From the NCBI GenBank assembly GCA_016708785.1, contig JADJFC010000004.1:1-64000 (forward strand): 64,000 bases of DNA, written 5' to 3'. Source of the stretch: Bacteroidota bacterium. Its GTDB lineage: Bacteria; Bacteroidota; Bacteroidia; AKYH767-A; 2013-40CM-41-45. Below, in pieces: positions 55,860 through 64,000 of the stretch; position 1 is the first letter of the stretch, and every line of letters begins with the position of its first letter. The notes under the pieces were generated by a model that ran no database searches, had not been told where the DNA came from, and saw only the letters and a list, made by a program, of their open reading frames with translations. The position numbers and the translations under genes were made by a program.

Positions 55860-56939
55860 TCAATTAAATATCAACATAAAAGCGGAAAATTTCTGCTTTT
55901 TGACGACCGGACTGTTCGACTTATTTAAGTCAAAATCTATTTTTCTTCTGAAAAGTTTATTGATATTCTGCTGTTGAATTAAGATCACTAGTTCATCAGG
56001 TTGTAAATATCCATAGACTCTGTCAACATCAAATTGCAAGGGCTTTCCTAATGAGTCTGTCTGAGCTAATGACGTTTTTGAAAGTGGCATTGGATAAATG
56101 CTCAAACGTTTGGACCCACTGTCTGCATCACTGATCGTAAGTAAAATTGCTGGTGGTAATGACAACATTGAATCAACTGCGTTCTTATCCAATGTCGTTA
56201 CGATCGATTCAAAATAAACGGTTGAATACAAATTGAAATAATTGTCTATTCCTATGGTATCCGGATTAGAAAGTGGATTTGATCCATCAGATGAAAACAC
56301 TTTTTTACTTCCGGCAGTTTGTTCGATCAAGAATGAGTTCTGCGGAAAATTTCTGTATTCCAGTTTAATGGACTTTATTTTATCAGGTTGATAGGTAAAC
56401 AAGGCAGGATCTCTCCAACTCATTTCATCGGTGCTGAAACGTGGTGTCAAATAACCGTTAAAGCCGGGAATGTGTGTGATGAAAGGAGCATTTGAATTCT
56501 CTATCATCATAAAAGTTCCCATCGCATCTTCTGTTTGGCCTCCTACATAAAAGACACGTTCAGGTTCATCTTTACCATTCAGATAGATCTCACATTTGAT
56601 ACCATTGCTTGCCAGTGATTTCAATACGGTATTGTATGCTGCTTTTGCAACCTTAGTACGGACATCAACTTTATAAATCACTTCCAACAAATTCAGAACA
56701 TTTGATCTTCTTGGTGAATACTTATCATTCAATACCCAGACTTTATCGTTCCCTCTAGAAAGGGTGAGTGATTTCCCGGCTTTATCAGCAAGAAATATTT
56801 TGGTAATAGAGGCCGTGTCGCTAACTGAGAAATTCTTTAGTTCATCTTTTACTGTACTATACTTTGTACGGTAAATAAAAAATATACTTATTCCTGCCAA
56901 AAGAATAAAAAGAATAAGGAGAGTTTTATTGTTTTTCAT
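55860..56939 (-). CDS. DUF4340 domain-containing protein
   Basis: The 359-residue protein starts with one membrane helix (TLLILFILLAGISIFFI). A large outside domain follows with GKSLTLSRGNDKVWVLNDKY (the WxLN motif of DUF4340), KCEIYLNGKDEPERVFYVGG, and PDKIKSIKLEYRNFPQNSF. In Bacteroidota it is commonly found after gldF and gldG, as here, so it may be an accessory of that ABC system. It is intact. Confidence 0.82.
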   Translation of the reverse strand: MKNNKTLLILFILLAGISIFFIYRTKYSTVKDELKNFSVSDTASITKIFLADKAGKSLTLSRGNDKVWVLNDKYSPRRSNVLNLLEVIYKVDVRTKVAKAAYNTVLKSLASNGIKCEIYLNGKDEPERVFYVGGQTEDAMGTFMMIENSNAPFITHIPGFNGYLTPRFSTDEMSWRDPALFTYQPDKIKSIKLEYRNFPQNSFLIEQTAGSKKVFSSDGSNPLSNPDTIGIDNYFNLYSTVYFESIVTTLDKNAVDSMLSLPPAILLTISDADSGSKRLSIYPMPLSKTSLAQTDSLGKPLQFDVDRVYGYLQPDELVILIQQQNINKLFRRKIDFDLNKSNSPVVKKQKFSAFMLIFN

Positions 56940-56950
56940 TCAGTACCATT

Positions 56951-58653
56951 TTAATTAGTAAATTTTCGCTTTCTGATAAACGAGAAGATCATGCCGAAAA
57001 TAATAATCATGATCGTTGGTAGAATCACATTTAACCATTGTATAAATTGTGGTTCTTCGATCTTTGCCGGATCAAGTAAACGCAATTTGATCTCTTTAGA
57101 ACGAAGTTCAAGAACTCCGTTGTTGTCACACAAATAGTCGATGCAGTTTAGAATGAAACTCTTGTTGCCAAATGTTTGTCGAGTGAAGCGATCATACCTA
57201 ATGGATAAACATTGCCTTTCTTACTAACATAACTTGCAATCACATCTCCATCACTAACAACTATCATTTTAGTATTCTCACTCTTTGATTTAAAATCAAT
57301 GTCCTTGGAGGATGCGATTGCCTCCGGCACACGATTTTCATAGTTTGAGTTAAAACTACCTTCAAGCAAAACTGCAACAGGTACATTTCTTCGATTGAAC
57401 ATCTGTGGATCTGCTTTCTCGCGAAGAATATTAAGACTCACTCTTGCCGGTGCCATTTGTAAACGACTCAGCTTTGAGGAAGATAGTAAAACAGTCTTTG
57501 TTACACTTTCTGTTTCTATGGTGTCGATCGAACTTGCAAATTCGGTTTTTATCATATTAAGATTATTCACAATTGGGTTTTTACCTTCTGCAGACAGTAA
57601 TGGATAATAGTACCATGGAAATATTTCTTGCTTTGGTTGGTTGCCTACATATCCGGTAACAACCGGAATTGGGGCAGCTTGCATATCCAATACGAAGTCA
57701 GAATTGATACGAACGCCATATCTGAAAAGCATATCATCAATATTCAGTTCTAAAGGAATGGCAACATTTGTACTTCTTTTTTCAAGACTGTCCATGTTCA
57801 TAGCTAATTTATCAATCAGCCATAAAACACGTCCGCCTTTCATTATAAATTGATCGATCACAAATTTGTCTTTCTCGTCAAAAGCTGAATCAGGTTTTGC
57901 AATGATCAGTAATTTATAATCTTTCAGCGCATTCAACCTGCCATTAATGTTGACAGTATCCACAATATAAAAATCACTTAGTCCATTTGCGGCATCTGAA
58001 ATTTTCTTAGTCGGTAGTTCAGACTGTCCACGTAGAAATGCAATTGAAGTTGATTTCTCACGCGAAAGTTTTCTTAAAACAGTGCTGATCTCATATTCTA
58101 AATTCTCAATAGAGTTGTTGAGCATGACATCAGAATTCCCGCCAAATTTGCTTTTCAATATCTGCATAGGAATTTCCTGACTTCTATAATTTACGATAGC
58201 ACCGGGAAAAATAATTTTTTGACTTTGCTGGCCTTTTTCATTTTCTTCAAGATTAGTAGGGAAAAGGCCTTTTTGAGAAAGCTGTTTATATAATTCGACT
58301 CTTTGTTTTTCATCCGGATTTGCTGATGGGTCAATGAATTCATATTCGATATTATCGTTCGAATAAATTCTGAATTCATCCAGCATTTCTTTTAATGAAT
58401 TTTTTAATTTTAAAAATCCGGGTGGAAGATCGCCATCCAGATATATTCTAAAGTAAACAATATCTTCCAATCCTTTTGCAAGATCTTTTGATGAATTGGA
58501 AAGCGAGTATCTTTTTTCCTGTGTCATATCAATTCGCTCAAAAGCAAATTGTGCAATTACGTTTACAAAGATCAATATTCCCAAAAGTAAAGTCATCCGG
58601 ATAATACTTTGGCTCTTTGCGCTTCTTTTGTTTTTCATTTTGCCGTTTACCAT
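56951..58653 (-). CDS. gldG: Gliding motility-associated ABC transporter substrate-binding protein GldG, one frameshift
   Basis: GldG is part of the GldA-GldF-GldG ABC system needed for gliding in Flavobacterium. From the ATG at 58653 it has one membrane segment (IIRMTLLLGILIFVNVIAQF), then a large periplasmic domain with YRSQEIPMQIL, SIAFLRGQSELPTKKI and VPVVTGYVG. The frame breaks after DKH near 57170. One missing T restores FGNKSFILNCIDYL, and the rest, with the final membrane segment (VILPTIMIIIFGMIFSFI), is open to 56951. It overlaps the gldF stop by 7 bases. Confidence 0.85.
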
Positions 58654-59381
58654 TTTCGTTTTTCCAGAATAAAACGGGTGAAGAATACAAAAAAGAGTGT
58701 CAACGATATGAAATAGATCACATCTCTTGAATCGATTACACCACGACTCATTGAGCCATAATGACTGCTGATTCCTAATTGAGCAAGTAGATTACTTATA
58801 GTTGGTTGAGTAATAATTGATCCCAGAAATTCAAATCCGCTGTAAAAGAAAAAAGATAATATAACAGCTAGAATGAAAGAAACTATCTGATTATTTGATA
58901 AAGCGGACGCAAAAACTCCAATAGAGGCAAAACCACTGCAGAGAAAGACCAGCCCTATGTAAGATCCAATAATTCCGGCTGTATCGATATTCCCGGCCGG
59001 ATTCGCAAGCATGTAAACTGTGATATAGTAAACCAATGTTGGGACAAGAGCAATGATAACCAGTAGAACCGCAGAAAAATATTTTGCCAATACGATCTGT
59101 AAGTCTGTCAATGGCTGTGTGAGTAGTATTTCTATTGTCCCGCTCTTTTGTTCTTCTGCAAACATTTTCATTGTCACGGCCGGAATCAGAAAAAGAAATA
59201 CCCACGGAGCAACTATGAATAAGGGATCAATATTTGAATATCCGCTTTCAATTATATTAAAATCAGCTCCCGGAAAGATCCACATGATCAGTCCCAGAGT
59301 AAGCAGAAAAACAATTATTACAATATATCCAATCAATGAACTGAAAAAGCTATTGATCTCTTTTTTTAATAGTGCAACCAC
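58647..59381 (-). CDS. gldF: Gliding motility-associated ABC transporter permease GldF
   Basis: The 244-residue membrane protein has about six hydrophobic segments (LIGYIVIIVFLLTLGLIMWI, VAPWVFLFLIPAVTMKMF, ILAVILSFFFYSGFEFLG). The conserved cytoplasmic loop MFAEEQKSGTIEILLTQPLT is typical of ABC-2-type permeases. It is first in the gldF-gldG-DUF4340 series. The ATPase (GldA) is not in the window. Confidence 0.88.
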   Translation of the reverse strand: MVALLKKEINSFFSSLIGYIVIIVFLLTLGLIMWIFPGADFNIIESGYSNIDPLFIVAPWVFLFLIPAVTMKMFAEEQKSGTIEILLTQPLTDLQIVLAKYFSAVLLVIIALVPTLVYYITVYMLANPAGNIDTAGIIGSYIGLVFLCSGFASIGVFASALSNNQIVSFILAVILSFFFYSGFEFLGSIITQPTISNLLAQLGISSHYGSMSRGVIDSRDVIYFISLTLFFVFFTRFILEKRKW

Positions 59382-59463
59382 TTCTGTTTGAATTGTGGCG
59401 TAAAAGTAGTTTATTAATCAAAATATACGAAACGGATTGATGAAGGAAAGCGGAATTTATTAA

Positions 59464-61338
59464 CTAAAGCTTAACAAAAGGTAAAGTCGTGGATTCTTTG
59501 ATTGTAGTAATTTTCACCAGATAGATTCCATTTGAAAAATCACTTACATCGATAGTTGTCATCAGATTGTCCGTAATTTCTCTTTCTGAATTATAAACGA
59601 TCTTTCCTGAAATATCAACTATTATAATTGAGGTCACAGACGAAGTCAGATAATCATTTTTAAGTGTTATCTGATTTGCTGCCGGATTTGGGAAAAGTTT
59701 GAATCGTGAATCGATTAGATCGCATTCTTGACTTTCAATAGTTAATGTCGCTGAAATACGGCAGCCAATTTGATCTGTCACTTCTATTGAATAATTTCCT
59801 TTTGGCAGATCATTTCGATCAACACTATTTATGCCATCACTCCAGTTACATTGGTAAGGTTGTATGCCACCGTTGATTAAAACTTCTGCTTTACCATTGG
59901 CTGTTCCACACGACGAACTTATTGAAGAAATTTCTGCTGAAATTGTTTCCAAATTAGTTATTCGGAACGTCTTTTTGACGATGCAGCCATTGAAGTTGTT
60001 TACCGATAAATTGTAGATTCCTGCAGAAAGGTTTGTTGCAAATGATTGATTTGAATTTGAATGTTCCCAACTATATTCTACGATTTGATTGCCTGAAATT
60101 CCTGTAATAATTGACCCATTGTTTTTTCCTGCGCATTCTGAATTCGTTACGGTTGATGAGATATTTAATTCACTGACTTTTACTTCGAGAAAGTAAGTTT
60201 TCACACCATTTATTGGACATGCATTGTCAATAACAATAATTTTTATCCATAAATTTCTATTAGTTGATGTTGTACTGTCGGCCTTCCATTTGATCTGTGC
60301 CTTTTGAAGCAGATCTGTCGATTTTGTAATTGAAAGTCCGGTGATATTAGAATAGATTTCTATACTATTCTGTTGGCCTGCATCTAAATCTACTGAAGAC
60401 ATGTTTATGATCAAATCGTCACCTATGCAAAGCTTATATATAGACGATGAAAGTGCATCTAACTGTTGAATGGAAGGTAAGTGATTTGAGCTGCCGGCAG
60501 AGATCATTTGAATGTCCCGCATTGTTGACCCTATCGATCTGCCGTTTCTGAATTCAGTTACTTTAATTGCAAGGATTGCAGTTTCAATTCCTGAAGGAGT
60601 AATTGAAATCGTGCCGTTTTCCGGATTGAAATCTATTGGTGTTTCAGTACTAATAAACTGTTCTGCTGTGAAGCCATTTGCAAAATTTACATTCGTGATT
60701 TCACTGTTTTTTGGAGCAATCAACGAATAGGCCAGCGAGTCGCCATCAGCATCTATTGCGCTTTCAGAAAGAAGATTTATTTGATGTGCACTCAGGACAA
60801 GAATGGGTTTACTATCAAATACCGGAGAGTTGTTTGGACCTGAAATATTGTCCAGATAGGCTTCAACATAAAGTGCTTGAGTTTCAGGACTGATAATTGA
60901 CGAAATAGCTGAATTTCTACAACAGTCTGTTACACTGAAAACAATGTCATTGCATTTTTCTGTTAATAGAATGGTTCCAGTATATTTCAATTGTTTATAA
61001 CCCGTTGAACTTCCTCCATTACAAGTAGAAGGGGAGGACGAACAGTTTGTGCTGATTTCAATTTCTGATCCTGGTACCAACGACAAAGTATAAATAGTAT
61101 TCAGACTACAGGATTCTGAACGAATCATCATGTTTACACTTGCAGGTGGCAAACTTCCTGAGCAGTCTGCATAAAGTGTATAATTGACTTTGTAGTAGTC
61201 GGCGTCTATGTATTGGTATGAAAGCTCAGCACCTGCCATATGGCTTGATTTGGCTTCTAATGCGAAGAATACAAGTATTGTCAGGCTGGCTGAAAAAACG
61301 GCATTTTTAAGCGAAAAAGATAGATTTGCACATGACAT
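59464..61338 (-). CDS. Cell-surface T9SS protein with SprB-like repeats
   Basis: The 624-residue protein has a signal peptide (FSASLTILVFFALEAKSS) followed by SHMAGAELSYQYIDADYYKV, which is the N-terminal domain of a Bacteroidota surface-protein group. Two repeats later in the chain (SECAGKNNGSIITGISGNQI ... SAGIYNLSVNNFNGC, and SSCGTANGKAEVLINGGIQP ... LPKGNYSIEVTDQIGC) match the SprB-repeat pattern. The end is a T9SS tail (FKLFPNPAANQITLKNDYL, GIYLVKITTIK). It is likely displayed on the surface and could support gliding or adhesion, in line with gldF/gldG nearby. Confidence 0.85.
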   Translation of the reverse strand: MSCANLSFSLKNAVFSASLTILVFFALEAKSSHMAGAELSYQYIDADYYKVNYTLYADCSGSLPPASVNMMIRSESCSLNTIYTLSLVPGSEIEISTNCSSSPSTCNGGSSTGYKQLKYTGTILLTEKCNDIVFSVTDCCRNSAISSIISPETQALYVEAYLDNISGPNNSPVFDSKPILVLSAHQINLLSESAIDADGDSLAYSLIAPKNSEITNVNFANGFTAEQFISTETPIDFNPENGTISITPSGIETAILAIKVTEFRNGRSIGSTMRDIQMISAGSSNHLPSIQQLDALSSSIYKLCIGDDLIINMSSVDLDAGQQNSIEIYSNITGLSITKSTDLLQKAQIKWKADSTTSTNRNLWIKIIVIDNACPINGVKTYFLEVKVSELNISSTVTNSECAGKNNGSIITGISGNQIVEYSWEHSNSNQSFATNLSAGIYNLSVNNFNGCIVKKTFRITNLETISAEISSISSSCGTANGKAEVLINGGIQPYQCNWSDGINSVDRNDLPKGNYSIEVTDQIGCRISATLTIESQECDLIDSRFKLFPNPAANQITLKNDYLTSSVTSIIIVDISGKIVYNSEREITDNLMTTIDVSDFSNGIYLVKITTIKESTTLPFVKL

Positions 61339-61946
61339 TTTGAAGCAGATTTTCGGTTGAACTAGTACAATTTAGCTCCAAAACGCTGATATCTCAATTC
61401 ATTTCCGCCTTCAACCCTTAGTCTACTATGAACGTCCTATTTAAAGGGGTGAGAAGGAGTCTCAGAAAAGTGGAATAAAAAGCTCCAATTATTCTTCATC
61501 GATAGCTATCGGGATTCATTTAACACCACTGTTCGATAAAAATCAAACTGTGTAATTTAAGCTTTAAATTATAATTTAAATCAACTGTTCGCAGAACAAA
61601 TTCATAGTAAGCCCCCACAATTTCTTGACACACATCTTTCTACATCAAAGATAGAACAGTTATTGTGTGGGGAGTCAACGCGCTGTGCGAAATCATTTGA
61701 AAAGTTAATCATGGTTGTATCTAATAATCGAAGTTTCAAATGATTTGGTGCGCGTTGGGCCCTTTTTTTGTTTCTTTTTTTGGGCAAACAAAAAAAGAAA
61801 AATTGAAATCAAGAACTTGCAATTACATTTACTGCCCTATGAAATTAGTTTTATCGAACAGTAATGATTATTTATCATTTATTTCTTTTCACAAAAAGGG
61901 GTTCATGCAGAACATGAACCCCTTTGAAAATTAACTATGGTTTAGT
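61339..61946. other. Gene-free region with a T/A-rich interspersed repeat
   Basis: No coding frame is convincing. From 61757 to 61803 the run GGGCCCTTTTTTTGTTTCTT and TTTTTGGGCAAACAAAAAAAG is nearly self-complementary; I recall similar TTTGGGCAAACAAAAAAAGA words between Bacteroidota genes. A terminator follows at 61895-61925. Confidence 0.55.
61895..61925 (-). terminator. Terminator of the partial surface-protein gene
   Basis: AAAGGGGTTCATG pairs with CATGAACCCCTTT around CAGAA, and the minus strand continues with TTTTTG. It lies just past the stop at 61947. Confidence 0.8.
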
Positions 61947-64000
61947 TTATTGTTTTACAATTCTTGAAGTATTCACTTCTCCATCGTAAGCAACTTTTAC
62001 TGTATATACTCCTGCAGTAAGTGAGTTGATATCAATAGATTTTGAATAACCGTGACCTGAAACTTCGTTAGAATAGAATACACTGTTTCCTAAGATATCC
62101 GTTATCGTTATTGATACTTTCGTGTCACGAATCTTTGATACGTTTACGTTAAGTATATTTTTTGCAGGGTTTGGATAAATTGAAACCGCATTTGTTACAA
62201 CACGAGAACCGGGTAATAATGGGTTACAAGTAATAAAGCCAACTGCAATTGCGTCGAATGATTCACATCCTGATGCATTCGTTACCAACACTGAATATGT
62301 TCCGGCTACTGTTACAGAAAGTGTTTGTGCAGTAGAGTTGTCAGACCATAAGTAAGTGTTACCTGCACCTGCATCTAATACAAGTGTTTCTCCAATACAA
62401 AGTACAGTATCTAGACCTAAGTCAACTGTTGGTCCTTGATTTATTGCATAAATGTCGAATGAAGCATAAGCACGGCAGCCTAAATAATCTTCTACCATTA
62501 CTGTCTGTGTTCCTGAAGTCAATTGAACAGCTGTTTCAGTTGTTTCTCCGCTAGCCCATAAAATTGTATATGGTGATGTACCACCTGAAATAACAACCAT
62601 TGCTGATCCGTCTTCGCTTCCCGGACATGATGCATCACTCATTGTAAGCACTGATGCGCTGATACCTGCTGCATTGGCAACATTTGTAGATAGCGTCTGA
62701 GAACAGCCACTTGTAAGATCTGTAGCTACACATTCATAGATTCCAGCGATCAGTCCGGTAGCTGTAGGGCCAGTAGACACGTTTGGAGTCCAAACATAAG
62801 AGAAGTTTCCACTTCCACCTTGTGTTACAACAGTAGCTGTACCGTCATTTGCAAGACAAGTAGCAGGAGTTGAACTGATAGCGAAAGTCACAGGAGTATT
62901 GTTGATGATATTTACTGTTGCTGTACTATGGCAATTGTTAGCGTCTGTTACTGTTACAGTATATAGTCCTGAAGTTAAATCAACAGCACTAGGGCCGGTT
63001 TGAGCAGGAACTGTATTCCATACATAATCAATTGTTCCTGTGCCACCTGTTGCAGTTGCTTCTGCACTGCCTAAAGCAGCACCACAACCTGCATTTGTAC
63101 CTGAAGTTGAAACAACTAACTGAGCTGGCTCACTTATAACAACTGTTTGAGCACCAACGCATCCAGAGCCATCAGTTACATTCACAGTATATGTTCCTGC
63201 AACAAGGTGAGAAATAGTTTGTGATGTTAAATCGTTAGGCAACTGAGCAGAAGTCCAAAGGTAAGTAAGTGGCGGATTTCCGGTAGCAGCAACTGTTGCC
63301 GAACCATTGTGATTGCCAAAACAAGCTACCGAAGGAGTAGAGTTAACTGTCAATGCCATATTGGAAACTACCACAGAGAAACTATAAGTCTGAAGTCCAT
63401 TTGAAGGACAAGCGTCATCACGAACAGTAACTGTAAATGTATACGGTTGTGGACGTGCATCTGCAGGTGTTGGAGCCCAGCAGAAATGACCTACCGGATT
63501 TGGAGAACCTGTTGAAGTGAATGTTGCTCCCGGGATACCATTATTCCAAGACAATGTTAAAACTTGGCCCGGATCAGTATCATTTGTGATGATGTCGAAA
63601 CAAAGTGTACCACCCGTACAAGCTGAAGTTGCGAAGTTTCCACCACCATTAATACCTGAAGCAGATGGTAATGTATTTGAACATGCAACTGTATAGATCT
63701 GAATATCTCTCATCACAGAACCAATTAGTACACCATTACGGTATTCCTGAATCAATACTGCAACAACACCTACTTCTGTATTTGTTGGGTGCATGAAGAT
63801 GTCACCATTTACCTGATTGATTGAAGTTGCAGGTGAAGAAGTGATAGGGTTTGCAATTGAATAACCTGTTGCATAAGTAACAGATTGGTTAGCGCCTGTA
63901 CGTGGAGGGATAAAGAAATAAACTAATGAATCACCATCAGCATCAATCACACCGTGATTGTAAAAATTGTCCTGACCAATACACTGAAAAGCTACCGGGT
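61947..64000 (-). CDS. T9SS surface protein with SprB-like repeats (5' part outside the window)
   Basis: The frame is open to the window edge; about 684 residues are seen. It starts in the middle of the same domain as the preceding gene (VIDADGDSLVYFFIPPRTGA) and is a longer paralog of it. At least four SprB-like repeats follow, with the pattern TPSVACFGNHNGSATVAATG and AGTYTVNVTDGSGC. It ends with VSIYPNPAKNILNVNVSKI and GVYTVKVAYDGEVNTSRIVK, a T9SS sorting tail. The start is not in the window. Confidence 0.87.
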   Translation of the reverse strand, partial: PVAFQCIGQDNFYNHGVIDADGDSLVYFFIPPRTGANQSVTYATGYSIANPITSSPATSINQVNGDIFMHPTNTEVGVVAVLIQEYRNGVLIGSVMRDIQIYTVACSNTLPSASGINGGGNFATSACTGGTLCFDIITNDTDPGQVLTLSWNNGIPGATFTSTGSPNPVGHFCWAPTPADARPQPYTFTVTVRDDACPSNGLQTYSFSVVVSNMALTVNSTPSVACFGNHNGSATVAATGNPPLTYLWTSAQLPNDLTSQTISHLVAGTYTVNVTDGSGCVGAQTVVISEPAQLVVSTSGTNAGCGAALGSAEATATGGTGTIDYVWNTVPAQTGPSAVDLTSGLYTVTVTDANNCHSTATVNIINNTPVTFAISSTPATCLANDGTATVVTQGGSGNFSYVWTPNVSTGPTATGLIAGIYECVATDLTSGCSQTLSTNVANAAGISASVLTMSDASCPGSEDGSAMVVISGGTSPYTILWASGETTETAVQLTSGTQTVMVEDYLGCRAYASFDIYAINQGPTVDLGLDTVLCIGETLVLDAGAGNTYLWSDNSTAQTLSVTVAGTYSVLVTNASGCESFDAIAVGFITCNPLLPGSRVVTNAVSIYPNPAKNILNVNVSKIRDTKVSITITDILGNSVFYSNEVSGHGYSKSIDINSLTAGVYTVKVAYDGEVNTSRIVKQ

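Noticed and set aside
61602..61787. Open frame in the T/A-rich repeat region
   Set aside because: Made of low-complexity sequence (KKRNKKRAQRAP); no start signal or family.

Overview
The window is chromosomal DNA of a Bacteroidota bacterium. The evidence is several secreted proteins with type IX secretion (T9SS) C-terminal sorting tails, the gliding ABC proteins GldF and GldG, a PUR/DUF3276 protein, a DUF5683 gene between parB and dapB, and promoters of the Bacteroidota form (TTTG, about 18-20 nt, TAnnTTTG). No rRNA, phage, insertion sequence or CRISPR array was seen. I cannot name a genus.

Layout. 1-1733: wreckage of three genes (T9SS tail, EamA transporter, YggS). 1839-7423: glutathione peroxidase, DUF1015, a PLP aminotransferase, a secreted unknown, and a ferredoxin divergent from an acyl-CoA reductase. 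7456-7824: a tandem 175-bp repeat ending in a strong terminator. 7858-12929: lepB, dapB, DUF5683, parB, parA and a metallo-hydrolase in one direction. 13289-21757: PUR protein, uvrA, an ECF sigma factor with a small partner, nth, a glycoside hydrolase, a coiled-coil protein and tRNA-Leu(CAG). 21773-31636: a kdpFABC operon followed by a porin, a split KdpD and a broken histidine kinase, with an NtrC-type regulator upstream. 31735-38624: ACR3, OsmC, two ORF6N proteins and an ArsR-controlled arsenical cluster (two small thioredoxins, permease, DinB, rhodanese-ArsF fusion, ArsG). 38724-48704: mnmE, sucD, M16 peptidase, a fabG remnant, a membrane glycosyltransferase-like protein, an S9 peptidase and tRNA-Leu(GAG). 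48940-64000: PKD-type T9SS proteins, a small gene pair, dnaN, DUF4340-gldG-gldF and two SprB-like surface proteins, the last running off the edge.

How genes work together. KdpFABC imports potassium, with KdpD, a kinase and probably the sigma-54 regulator as control; a GG-N10-GC site lies just upstream of kdpF. The arsR cluster has two matching palindromes placed to let ArsR control both its own gene and the downstream genes, and it encodes a probable route for organoarsenicals (ArsF reduction, ArsG and permease export), with ACR3 for arsenite nearby.

A striking property is the number of broken genes. About a dozen conserved genes carry one indel, several of them at A, T or G runs, while very long genes (uvrA, the M16 peptidase, the 948-residue PKD protein) are intact. 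Some of this may be sequencing error. The first 1.7 kb, the kinase and fabG look more deeply damaged.
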